Shown here piece by piece: positions 7,282-14,281 of a stretch of 24,494 bases of DNA (positions are counted from its first letter, which is position 1; each line of letters starts with the position of its first letter). Source of the DNA: Methanosarcinales archaeon. GTDB taxonomy: Archaea > Halobacteriota > Methanosarcinia > Methanosarcinales > Methanogasteraceae. A program made the translations under genes and the position numbers. Below the pieces are notes generated by a model, which saw only the letters and a program-made list of their open reading frames with translations, did no database searches and was not told where the DNA came from. Location: the NCBI GenBank assembly GCA_030672605.1, contig DAOVGE010000215.1, positions 1 through 24,494 on the forward strand, given 5' to 3'.

Positions 7282-8913
7282 TCACTCCAGCAGATCCCTG
7301 ATCACACGTCCGTACGCAGGTCTTGCGATCAGAACGCCGATCAGAACGCCGACAATGGTTGTGATTGCGAACCCTTTCAGCGCGCCAAAGCTCATCACAA
7401 GGAGCGGCGACATGGCAATGATCGTTGTTGCCGCAGCAGCAAAGATGATCGCAAACGCCTTCCCGATACGGGCGAGGTAGACCTTGAGTGACGGCATCTT
7501 GCCCTCGTAGAGCACCTCGTCAGTGATTATCACCAGATGATCAATGCCTGTTCCAATAACTGCAATGATTCCTGCGATGGCTGGCAGATCTAGTTGCCAA
7601 TTTACAAGCGATGCAAATCCCAGAATCATGAAGACCTCGCTCACCGAGGTTGCAATCATCGGAATTAAGATCTTCTTCCGCCCATATCTTCCAAAGATGA
7701 CAAAAGCGACAGTTGCAAGCGCAAATAATCCGGCAATCATTGTCTGCTCCTTGAACTTTGCACCGAGCGACGCGGGCACCTGCCACGAACCGATCACCGC
7801 AACCTCGACCGGAAGTGCACCGGCTCGAAGATGTACGTGCAGTTGTTCCGCCCTTTCCCGCCCCTCATCACCACCGCCTGTTGATGCAGTCAGCGGATGG
7901 GAATGTACGTTCTCGCCTCTCTCGTACAGGTCCCTCAGATTGTCGGCAAGAGCCACTGCGAGTGGTGCCGAGTATATCTCCTCGTCATCGAGGAGCATGA
8001 TCAGTTCGTGCGCTTCCGGGTCGTCAACAGCCCCTGATTCGACTGCTGAATCCCTGATCGCTTTTGCTCCTATGGCGTCCACAGTGAAACCGACGCCCCA
8101 CGAACCTTCTTGCATCTTGGGCATGTCCACTGCCGTAATGTGCTCGCCCCATACCACGTGCGATGTTGTGTTGTTTGCAATCTGGATACGAATCTCGAAC
8201 TTTCCTGGCGTTGCAACGATGTCCATCGCTGTGCTGAGATCGATTCCAGCGAGATCAACCATGAGGATGCTATCCTCGACAGGAGTTATAGGGACCTCCT
8301 TGAGACCCCAGAGGTTCAATTTCTCGTTTAAGACCGCCTCTGTCATCTCCTGAGTATCTTTTGTAACCGTTTTCTTAAATTCCAAATTTCCCTGTATGTC
8401 CTTTACAATCGATCCACCAACGTCTGCGAGCACATCCGAGAGCTCACTCTCGCTGACCGTGGACCTGATCTCATACATGCCACTTCCAAGATGGATCACC
8501 TCGGTATCCAGATATGTGGAAAGATACTTCTCGACCACGTAGTCTCTGTTTATGCCGAGCGTGACCTCGTTATCCCTCACATACACACTTCCGTAGCCGA
8601 TCGCGTCGATCTCTTCCTCTTCGAGCGGCTCCGTTGTTTTGAATATGACTTCATAGTCTGAGCTGTCTGTGATCTCGATTGCTCCGAGCGCATCAGAGTA
8701 CTCTTTCTCGATTATCGCCGCCGGATCGATATTGATTCCGGCAATTACGCCCTGCAACTCGAGTTGCAGACGCGTCCCGCCCTCGAGATCGAGCCCATAC
8801 TGCAGACTGGATGAAAGACCCCTTTCCGGACTGTAACTAGGGTGAATCGCAACGAGCGCGAACAACATGGCAAGTACGAATATGATAACTCTGAAATCCT
8901 TGTACAACTTCAT
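7282..8913 (-). CDS. secD: Protein translocase subunit SecD
   Basis: SecD, with SecF, uses the proton-motive force to assist late steps of protein export through SecYE at the membrane. The 543 residues start with a membrane segment (about 8-24), followed by the D1-type block LQYGLDLEGGTRLQLEL (37-53). Next comes a large extracytoplasmic domain, and then a C-terminal bundle of hydrophobic segments with IAVIGTGIDHLVIITDE, the RND-type TM4 region. The open frame extends 20 codons upstream, but the ATG at 8913 is chosen: AAGGAGG lies 8 nt before it, and the ATG overlaps the secF stop as ATGA. The order secF-secD is usual for archaea. No SecA partner is expected. Confidence 0.95.
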   Translation of the reverse strand: MKLYKDFRVIIFVLAMLFALVAIHPSYSPERGLSSSLQYGLDLEGGTRLQLELQGVIAGINIDPAAIIEKEYSDALGAIEITDSSDYEVIFKTTEPLEEEEIDAIGYGSVYVRDNEVTLGINRDYVVEKYLSTYLDTEVIHLGSGMYEIRSTVSESELSDVLADVGGSIVKDIQGNLEFKKTVTKDTQEMTEAVLNEKLNLWGLKEVPITPVEDSILMVDLAGIDLSTAMDIVATPGKFEIRIQIANNTTSHVVWGEHITAVDMPKMQEGSWGVGFTVDAIGAKAIRDSAVESGAVDDPEAHELIMLLDDEEIYSAPLAVALADNLRDLYERGENVHSHPLTASTGGGDEGRERAEQLHVHLRAGALPVEVAVIGSWQVPASLGAKFKEQTMIAGLFALATVAFVIFGRYGRKKILIPMIATSVSEVFMILGFASLVNWQLDLPAIAGIIAVIGTGIDHLVIITDEVLYEGKMPSLKVYLARIGKAFAIIFAAAATTIIAMSPLLVMSFGALKGFAITTIVGVLIGVLIARPAYGRVIRDLLE

Positions 8914-9818
8914 GCGCTTCGCCTCCTTGGCTTCTGCAGATGCCATTTCAGTATTCCGGTGTTGAGCATCCACGTATTCATCAGATCGGCGACGAGACCA
9001 AAGAGAAGCACGATTGAGATATCACTGATGATGCTGATCTGCGGAAACGACGGCACGATTAGGTAAGAATATGCCGAGACAAGGTACATCACCAGAAGTG
9101 CGGCGAGCGTTGTGCCGGTCATGGTCAGACCGGTCGTCATCGCATGTGTTACCTTGTCATCCAGGTTGCCCCTCCGTTTGAGCAGCCTTGTTGTGAGTAG
9201 AATGTCACTGTCCACCGAATACCCAATCAGCATTAAGAGCGCTGCAACAGTTCCGAGCGAGAGTTCGATTCCTGCGATTGCAATAAACGCCGCTGCGATC
9301 GCGATATCAGAGAATGCCGAGACTACAACCGCAACCGAAGGCACGAACGTCCTGAATATCAGAAAGACGACGACTGCCATCAAGCAGAACGATAGCAGTA
9401 TCGCTTTTATCGCCTGCGTCTGGAGCGATTTTGCATACGTTGGGTCTGCCTGCTGGATCAGCGGATCCGCATCCTCATACTCGTTGTTTGTCTTCTTCAC
9501 AAGCGATCTTTTATCATCCTCCGACATCGGACCGAATCTGATCATCTTGCGGTTGCCGGCATCGCTCACATCGACTACCGGATAGTCGGCAAACGCAGCT
9601 TCCAGAGCCTCGTACGAGTCCTGGCTGTCGATCTGGATGATTGTTCCCCCTTCGAACTGAAATCCGAGACGCACAGGCGATCCTGTGGTTGCATACATTC
9701 CCCCGAGTACGACTAGTGCGATTATAAGCACAATCAACGGTGGGATGACCAGTTGTTTTGGCGTATGGGTTCGGACGTACTGATCGAACCTCGATACAAG
9801 ATTTGCAATTTTATTCAT
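8910..9818 (-). CDS. secF: Protein translocase subunit SecF
   Basis: Partner of SecD in the membrane. The 302 residues have an N-terminal membrane segment (about 23-44), then RLGFQFEGGTIIQID (50-64), the SecF counterpart of the D1 motif. A short extracytoplasmic domain follows, then five hydrophobic segments; LMLIGYSVDSDILLTTRLL is the conserved RND-type TM4 region with its aspartates. The start ATG shares one base with the prs stop (TAATG) and has GGAG 8 nt upstream, so translation is probably coupled to prs. The stop overlaps the secD start as ATGA. Length and topology are normal. Confidence 0.94.
   Translation of the reverse strand: MNKIANLVSRFDQYVRTHTPKQLVIPPLIVLIIALVVLGGMYATTGSPVRLGFQFEGGTIIQIDSQDSYEALEAAFADYPVVDVSDAGNRKMIRFGPMSEDDKRSLVKKTNNEYEDADPLIQQADPTYAKSLQTQAIKAILLSFCLMAVVVFLIFRTFVPSVAVVVSAFSDIAIAAAFIAIAGIELSLGTVAALLMLIGYSVDSDILLTTRLLKRRGNLDDKVTHAMTTGLTMTGTTLAALLVMYLVSAYSYLIVPSFPQISIISDISIVLLFGLVADLMNTWMLNTGILKWHLQKPRRRSA
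8922..8928 (-). promoter_or_regulatory. Strong Shine-Dalgarno deciding the SecD start
   Basis: On the minus strand AAGGAGG sits inside the 3' end of secF, 8 nt before ATG 8913. This excludes the upstream in-frame start at 8973 as the main initiation site. Confidence 0.75.
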
Positions 9819-10684
9819 TATCGTTTCTCCTTGATTGCACCAGCGATTAGCCCAGCCACGCTGATTACGCTCACGCTTTTGTCGAGCGTATCGGTCGCCA
9901 TGATCTCCTCAAGTCCTGATGCAAATAGACGCAGCACAGCGTTTCTGACGAGCACCGGATGGATACATGCGGCAAACACCCGGTTTGCGCCGTTTTCGTC
10001 CAGCACTCTGGTCGTCTCTACGACCGTGCCCCCGGTTGAGATGATATCATCCATTATAACGACATCTCTTCCGGAAACATCCATTTTCTTTCCTTTTATC
10101 AATACATCCTCTCCACTCAAGCGTGTTTTCTCCATGTAATCAAAATCAACTCCGAGATGATCAGCAGCAGATCGCACAAGATCGATTGCACCTTCGTCCG
10201 GCGCAACGATCATTGGACGATTGAGTTCCATTGCTGCGATGTGCTCGCCAATCACTGGCGCGGCATTGAGATCGGTTGCAGGCGCATCAAAGTACGAAAG
10301 AACATTCTGGTTGTGGATATTCACTGTGAAGACGCGATCCACATTGATTGCGCCTGCAAGCGCACGTGCGCTCACCGCTTCCCCGTCCTTGAACCGCTTG
10401 TCTTGTCGCGCATATCCGAAATACGGGATCACGACATCGACTCGATTTGCGGTATCGCAGGCATCAATTGTCTGCAGAAGCGAGATGTAATCAGAATCTG
10501 TTGATGTTGACTGGATGATCACTGCATATTCGATATCGGCTGCACCGGATATGTGGAGATATCTCTCGCCATCCGGAAACGTGGAAAAATCGATGTCTGC
10601 AAGATGGCACCCCAGTGCACGCGCAACTCTTCCCGCCAGTGCCTGCGAGGACGGCCCTGATATTATACTTATTGGTGCCTTCAT
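9818..10684 (-). CDS. prs: Ribose-phosphate pyrophosphokinase (PRPP synthase)
   Basis: Makes phosphoribosyl pyrophosphate from ribose 5-phosphate and ATP for purine, pyrimidine, histidine and tryptophan synthesis. The 288 residues are typical of archaeal Prs. Signatures: STFPDGERYLHI near residue 35, YFGYARQDKRF (the nucleotide-binding flexible region with its Arg/Lys), GEAVSARALA, and the PRPP-binding loop VVIMDDIISTGGTV. The frame extends 11 codons upstream to a GTG at 10717, but the family N-terminus corresponds to MKAPISIISGP at ATG 10684. First gene of the minus-strand run to alaX and divergent from rpo7 across 129 nt. Confidence 0.94.
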   Translation of the reverse strand: MKAPISIISGPSSQALAGRVARALGCHLADIDFSTFPDGERYLHISGAADIEYAVIIQSTSTDSDYISLLQTIDACDTANRVDVVIPYFGYARQDKRFKDGEAVSARALAGAINVDRVFTVNIHNQNVLSYFDAPATDLNAAPVIGEHIAAMELNRPMIVAPDEGAIDLVRSAADHLGVDFDYMEKTRLSGEDVLIKGKKMDVSGRDVVIMDDIISTGGTVVETTRVLDENGANRVFAACIHPVLVRNAVLRLFASGLEEIMATDTLDKSVSVISVAGLIAGAIKEKR

Positions 10685-10813
10685 TCCGTATCTATGAAAT
10701 CGTTGGTCTGATCGCACTAATACCTTTCGATTGTGGGCTTGATTCCGGCAAAAGAATTAATACCACGGTTGAGTAAGTGTTAATGGTTTTTCTATTGATT
10801 AACGAGGCATGGT
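10685..10813. other. Divergent intergenic region between prs and rpo7
   Basis: This 129-nt AT-rich gap must carry promoters for both the prs-secFD-recJ-alaX run (minus) and the rpo7 operon (plus). Candidate A/T stretches are AAAAGAATTAATACC near 10750-10764 and GTGTTAATGG near 10777. Neither is a clear TATA box. GAGG at 10804-10807 is a well-spaced ribosome binding site for rpo7. Confidence 0.45.
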
Positions 10814-11410
10814 ATGTATCTGAAAACAAGATTGGTTGACACCGTTCGCATCGACCCCGAGCAACTCGGAATGCCGGTCATGGATGCGGTCAGAATAGCG
10901 CTCCGCGGGAAGCTCGAAGGGCGCATCGATAAGAAGCTCGGGGCGCTGGTTGCAATAATCGATGTGATTGATGTGGGTGATGGGCACATCCTCGCGGGTG
11001 ACGGCGGGGTGTACTATGAGGCGACCTTTGATGCGCTGATGTACCGACCTGTTATGCAGGAGATCGTCGAGGGAATCGTCGTTGAGATCGTGGAATTCGG
11101 TGCGTTCATCGGTGTCGGTCCACTCGATGGTCTGGTCCATGTAAGTCAGCTGGCAGACGATTACGTCTCTTATGATGGGAAGAACGGGCGTCTTGTCTTC
11201 AAGGAGAGTGCACGTGCGGTTGCTGAGGGTGATAAACTGCGTGCACGCATCGTAACCATCAGTTTGAACGAACGGGATCCGCACGAAAGCAGAATGGGGC
11301 TTACGATGCGCCAGCCAGCGCTCGGTAAGTTGGAATGGCTCAAAGAAGCCGCAGAAGAAGCAAAAGAAGTGAAGGAATCAAAGGACGCAAAAGAGGCCAA
11401 CAATGACTGA
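10814..11410 (+). CDS. rpo7: DNA-directed RNA polymerase subunit Rpo7 (RpoE')
   Basis: Stalk subunit of archaeal RNA polymerase, homologous to eukaryotic Rpb7, which pairs with Rpo4 and binds nascent RNA. The N-terminal RNP-like domain starts MYLKTRLVDTVRIDPEQLG. The S1/OB domain starts near residue 77 with VVEGIVVEIVEFGAF-type sequence and continues through GLVHVSQLADDYV and RARIVTISL. At 198 residues it is slightly longer than usual because of a charged lysine/glutamate-rich tail (EAAEEAKEVKESKDAKEA). GAGG lies 6 nt before the ATG. The spt4 gene begins inside its last codons (8-nt overlap), the classical archaeal rpoE'-spt4 pairing. Confidence 0.96.
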   Translation: MYLKTRLVDTVRIDPEQLGMPVMDAVRIALRGKLEGRIDKKLGALVAIIDVIDVGDGHILAGDGGVYYEATFDALMYRPVMQEIVEGIVVEIVEFGAFIGVGPLDGLVHVSQLADDYVSYDGKNGRLVFKESARAVAEGDKLRARIVTISLNERDPHESRMGLTMRQPALGKLEWLKEAAEEAKEVKESKDAKEANND

Positions 11411-11588
11411 ACTGGTATGCAGAGACTGCCATAGAATTGTAAGTGGGCAGAACTGCCCGGCGTGTGGATCAAATTCGCTCAGCAGGGATTGGAGTGGATA
11501 TGTTATAATTATGGATCCGGAACTCTCGGATATCGCATCGAGATTAAATATCACAACTCCCGGAGCTTATGCATTGAAGGTGCGATAG
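11403..11588 (+). CDS. spt4: Transcription elongation factor Spt4 (RpoE'')
   Basis: A 61-residue zinc-ribbon protein that binds Spt5 to form the processivity clamp of archaeal RNA polymerase. Zinc ligands are Cys6 and Cys9 (CRDC) and Cys18 and Cys21 (CPAC), followed by the conserved SRDWSGYVIIMDPE block and an N/T-P-G-A-Y-A-L-V/K-R-like end. Length and position directly after rpo7, with an 8-nt overlap, are standard for euryarchaea. The next gene starts immediately after its stop. Confidence 0.96.
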   Translation: MTELVCRDCHRIVSGQNCPACGSNSLSRDWSGYVIIMDPELSDIASRLNITTPGAYALKVR

Positions 11589-12158
11589 GTGCAAGCGCTC
11601 ATTCTGCCCGATCATCTGAAATCGAAGCTGAAAGTCCCGCACGGAGTGCTGTATGCCGGATGCGGGCGCAGCACCATGGAAGAGTTGAAGAAGGCGCTGG
11701 ACTCGGAAAAACCATCCAAAATAATCTCGGTTGGCGATATCACCACCTGTAATCTGATCGAATCCGGCGTTCTGCCCGACATCTGCATCGTGGATCACCT
11801 GTCCTGCAGGACAGCGGTTTCCGATCAAGTCGTAAATCGTATTCACAATCCGGCGTTTCGTGAGGTCTCTGTTGAGAATCCGGCGGGCAGTATCACGCTT
11901 GAACTCGTGGCTCGCATAAAGGATGCGCTCCAAACCGAGGACCGGGTGCTTATATTCGTGCACGGCGAGGAGGATCTTGCGGTGATGCCCGCGGTCACTC
12001 TTGCACCGGTATCCTCGATAGTTATATATGGGCAGCCATCGAGTGGTTGTGTATTGATTAATGTGACTCGTGAAAAGAAGAAGGAGATGCAAGAACTCTT
12101 GAAACAGATGAAACATTCGAACCATGGCGCTGATGATATATGGAGGATACTGGAATGA
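11589..12158 (+). CDS. GTP-dependent dephospho-CoA kinase (DUF359 family)
   Basis: Archaeal enzyme for the last step of coenzyme A synthesis, using GTP to phosphorylate dephospho-CoA. It is unrelated to bacterial CoaE and was characterised in Thermococcus kodakarensis. The 189 residues carry the family motifs: GDITT at 49-53, IVDH at 67-70, HGEEDLAVMP at 125-134 and YGQPSSG at 147-153. The start is a GTG directly after the spt4 stop, with GAAGG inside the spt4 end as ribosome binding site. The stop overlaps the rps24e start as ATGA. Its place between spt4 and rps24e is the usual euryarchaeal one. Confidence 0.92.
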   Translation: MQALILPDHLKSKLKVPHGVLYAGCGRSTMEELKKALDSEKPSKIISVGDITTCNLIESGVLPDICIVDHLSCRTAVSDQVVNRIHNPAFREVSVENPAGSITLELVARIKDALQTEDRVLIFVHGEEDLAVMPAVTLAPVSSIVIYGQPSSGCVLINVTREKKKEMQELLKQMKHSNHGADDIWRILE

Positions 12159-12460
12159 AGATTGAAATCACACAGGATGAAGAGAGTGTACTTTTGAATA
12201 GACGAAACCTCACATTGAAAATAGCTCCTGAAGACGCAGTTTGCTCGAGGGATAATGTGAAAAATATGCTGGTTGCACTTCTTGATACGAAACCAGAGCT
12301 CTTGATACTCGATCGGATGGATGTGCAGTACGGAACCCGGGACGTCATCGGATATGCGCGCTTGTACAATGATCTGCAGGATGTTCGTACAATTGAAGCT
12401 GACTACATGATTGCACGTAATGCGATTCCGGAAAGCGTAAATGAAAGCAATGGGGACTAG
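12155..12460 (+). CDS. rps24e: Small ribosomal subunit protein eS24
   Basis: Archaeal/eukaryal-type 30S protein of 101 residues with the typical start MKIEITQDEESVLLNRR and the conserved LLILDRMDVQYGTRDVIGYA segment. The start ATG at 12155 is set by GGAGG 8 nt upstream and by the ATGA overlap with the preceding gene; an in-frame start at 12140 would lie before this ribosome binding site and is rejected. It is followed 3 nt later by the S27ae gene, as in most archaea. Confidence 0.95.
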   Translation: MKIEITQDEESVLLNRRNLTLKIAPEDAVCSRDNVKNMLVALLDTKPELLILDRMDVQYGTRDVIGYARLYNDLQDVRTIEADYMIARNAIPESVNESNGD

Positions 12461-12463
12461 ATT

Positions 12464-12613
12464 ATGCGCACACACGAATATTATGCCATGGATGGCGACA
12501 CAATCAAACGTACGAGGCAGTTCTGTCCGAAATGCGGCAGCGGCGTCTATCTGGCAGAGCATGCGGATCGTATGACCTGTGGAAGATGCGGATACACCAA
12601 GTACAAGAAGTGA
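12464..12613 (+). CDS. rps27ae: Small ribosomal subunit protein eS31 (S27ae)
   Basis: A 49-residue zinc-ribbon ribosomal protein. The translation starts MRTHEYYAMDGDTIKRTRQF, followed by CPKC and CGRC as the zinc ligands and the end GYTKYKK. Archaeal S27ae lacks the ubiquitin fusion of the eukaryal form, as here. It begins 3 nt after the eS24 stop, and the next gene begins directly after its TGA. Confidence 0.95.
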   Translation: MRTHEYYAMDGDTIKRTRQFCPKCGSGVYLAEHADRMTCGRCGYTKYKK

Positions 12614-13102
12614 ATGGACGGAAAAACAATTGCAATCGGGATTTTGATAGTTACAAATCTGCTTGCTGGTGTTGCGTACATCAATGCCAGTGCATTCGGC
12701 GTGATAGAGCATGACAAGGTGTGCGTGGTCGAAGGGGCGCTTGGGACGGTGCCGGCAATCGATGCAGACCGGGCGATTAACATCACCGCAGAGAACGAGA
12801 CGATCAAGGAGTTCACTGCTCTGAAGTTCAACGCGCCAAATCGGAGGAGTGTGCACGTGGCACTCGTGCAGAACTCAACCTACAATTCCACCGGCGCATT
12901 TGTCGGGGTCAATGAGTCGCCTTTTCTGTGGAAAGTCGATATGATTGAGCGAAGTTGCAGTTGCGGCAGCCGGGGACAGGATCTGTACGTGGCAACCGCG
13001 CTGGTGAACCCCCGGACCGGCGAGATCGAGAGTGTGGAGACATATTCGATGCCTGAAACAACTTATGGAAGAAACATCTGCGCAGACGCCTGCCATAAGT
13101 GA
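12614..13102 (+). CDS. Exported or membrane-anchored protein of unknown function
   Basis: A 162-residue protein I cannot assign to a family. Residues about 5-26 form a hydrophobic signal or anchor (IAIGILIVTNLLAGVAYINA). The rest should be outside the cell and has five N-x-S/T sites (NIT, NET, NST twice, NES), suggesting N-glycosylation. Cysteines occur as CSCGS near 135 and CADAC near the end, possibly disulfide or metal ligands. The segment DLYVATALVNPRTGEIES resembles PepSY-like strand-turn-strand sequence, but this is only an impression. The ATG abuts the S27ae stop (TGAATG), so it is translated as the last gene of the rpo7 operon. A T-rich stretch follows. Confidence 0.8.
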   Translation: MDGKTIAIGILIVTNLLAGVAYINASAFGVIEHDKVCVVEGALGTVPAIDADRAINITAENETIKEFTALKFNAPNRRSVHVALVQNSTYNSTGAFVGVNESPFLWKVDMIERSCSCGSRGQDLYVATALVNPRTGEIESVETYSMPETTYGRNICADACHK

Positions 13103-13129
13103 TTGATCTTTTGGTGGCAACTGCGAGAC

Positions 13130-13142
13130 TTTTTATTATTTT
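13130..13142 (+). terminator. T-rich candidate terminator of the rpo7 operon
   Basis: TTTTTATTATTTT lies 28 nt after the last stop codon of the plus-strand operon. Oligo-T tracts without a required hairpin are typical archaeal termination signals. A second longer T-run sits at 13251-13260 inside the next repeat. Confidence 0.45.
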
Positions 13143-13170
13143 CCGGTTATCTCGGATGGTCTTATGGTGC

Positions 13171-13276
13171 GTGTTTAGCTAACCACAAGATTACACCGAT
13201 TTCCACGAGAAAGACTACCATTTTCTTGTGTTAATCTCGTGAAATCTCGTGGTTTTTTTTCACCTCAGCTAAACAC
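13171..13276. repeat. 106-bp palindromic element with 10-bp terminal inverted repeats
   Basis: GTGTTTAGCT at 13171-13180 is the exact reverse complement of AGCTAAACAC at 13267-13276. Just inside, AACCACAAGATTACACCGAT and TTCCACGAGA are mirrored by AATCTCGTG, AAATCTCGTG and GGTTTTTTTT (13232-13260). The whole unit could fold into a long imperfect hairpin. No open frame is credible in it. It lies in the 13103-13750 gap, which holds repeats and no supported gene. Confidence 0.6.
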
Positions 13277-13342
13277 ATACGTCTTATGTAAGTCGTCACC
13301 GAAAAATAACATATTGAAATTTCCTATTTCTGATGCTTTCGA

Positions 13343-13511
13343 TGGTCGCTAACGGTAGCTCCCTCGCGTATGTGAAAAACGCGGGCGTATCTCTCTCAAC
13401 TTTGCGTCTCTGCACCTTTGCGACCTTGCGTTAGATCAGTGGAACGCAAAGACGCGATGACGCAAGGGCGCAAAGATCGGAAACCACAGAATCTATCAGA
13501 ATCAGGAAATT
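13343..13511. repeat. Intergenic repeat copy B (near-identical to 505-657)
   Basis: Same orientation and nearly the same sequence as 505-657, from TGGTCGCTAACGGTAGCTCC to CAGAATCAGGAAAT. Copy B carries an extra 16-nt phrase (TCTCTGCACCTTTGCG) before the ACCTTGCGTTAGATCAG core and a few substitutions elsewhere. The CTTTGCG...CGCAAAG hairpin is preserved. An open frame at 13418-13654 shares the motif VRSxERKDAMTQGRKD with one in copy A; it reflects the shared DNA and is not annotated as a gene. Confidence 0.85.
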
Positions 13512-13596
13512 TCAACTTTCTTCATGTGTGTAACTGTCCGTTCCTAAGCACAATTGCCAGAATGGGGCACCATCGATCTGGAAAGCCATCCACACC

Positions 13597-13627
13597 GTTA
13601 ATCTGCGTAATCTGCGTTAATCCGTGG
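13597..13627. repeat. Short tandem phrase repeat (GTTAATCTGCGTAATCTGC)
   Basis: Three head-to-tail versions of a phrase of about 10 nt: GTTAATCTGC, GTAATCTGC and GTTAATCCGTGG. It is in the same style as the other intergenic repeats here but has a different consensus. A mirrored arm is only weakly visible. Confidence 0.45.
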
Positions 13628-13750
13628 CAAATAGAACTTTTATCAACAGATTAAAACTGATTTCACCAATCCAACCGCATCAGTGTTTGTAGGATTAGTG
13701 TCATCTTTTTCAACCGACCAGAAGAAATTAAAACCCCTTGTCAATGAGTA

Positions 13751-14281
13751 TCAGGCTCTCAATCCCAGCCAGTCAACAGATCCTGGCTCATATCCCTCAA
13801 TCTCGATTGCAATTCCGCGACCGATCGCAATAAGAATCTCATTGATCGTATCAGCGACCCCCTCTACTGTTTTACCGGTCGTATCGATCTCATAGACTCG
13901 ATCGCACCATTCGACCGCCTCAACAAGGATCACATCAACCACCTCCGCCTCAACGTTCTCCAAAATCTTTGCCTCACGATACCCGCGCTCCACAAGACGC
14001 CTCTCGAGTTCGTCTGGCAATAGGCGGAGCACGATTGCAACATCGCAGACATGGTGCGAGAGATGCCCCTCAATTACGAGATTCCCCTCCCTGCCCTGTG
14101 CAATCTCATGGACGCGATCGTAGACTGAATCCATGTCTGCGATCAGAGAACCCCTCGTTTTGTCAACTTCCAGATGCAGCCCCTCTTTTTTGATTAATTC
14201 GTTCAGATCAAGGACGTTCTCCAGAAGAGCGCATGCAGATGTCTTTCCGGTTCCGGGTGTGCCAGTAATTCCGATGATCAT
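13751..14281 (-). CDS. AK6/Fap7-type adenylate kinase family NTPase
   Basis: A 176-residue P-loop kinase of the AK6 (Fap7, hCINAP) family. Eukaryal Fap7 is needed for small-subunit rRNA maturation with S14, and archaeal members have adenylate kinase and ATPase activity. Walker A is GTPGTGKT at 7-14. The broken Walker B-like stretch NLVIEGHLSHH and the LRLLPDELERRL lid region match the family. The usual length is about 170-190. The ATG overlaps the upstream gene's stop as ATGA (14278-14281), so the two are co-translated. Last gene of the long minus-strand run from the tubulin-like gene. Confidence 0.9.
   Translation of the reverse strand: MIIGITGTPGTGKTSACALLENVLDLNELIKKEGLHLEVDKTRGSLIADMDSVYDRVHEIAQGREGNLVIEGHLSHHVCDVAIVLRLLPDELERRLVERGYREAKILENVEAEVVDVILVEAVEWCDRVYEIDTTGKTVEGVADTINEILIAIGRGIAIEIEGYEPGSVDWLGLRA

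Noticed and set aside
7544..8353. 269-codon plus-strand frame opposite secD
   Set aside because: Fully antisense to a clear secD gene; serine/proline-rich shadow translation.
8914..8973. 20-residue N-terminal extension of SecD
   Set aside because: A strong AAGGAGG precedes ATG 8913, and the extension would lie wholly within secF.
11843..12856. 337-codon minus-strand frame
   Set aside because: Antisense to dephospho-CoA kinase, S24e, S27ae and the exported protein; cysteine/histidine-rich shadow.
13171..13627. Possible CRISPR array from repeated phrases
   Set aside because: Phrases are about 10 nt, adjacent, degenerate and mirrored; there are no regular spacers and no cas genes.
13418..13654. 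78-codon open frame in the 13.4 kb gap
   Set aside because: It starts inside repeat copy B and runs into another phrase repeat; no support as a gene.
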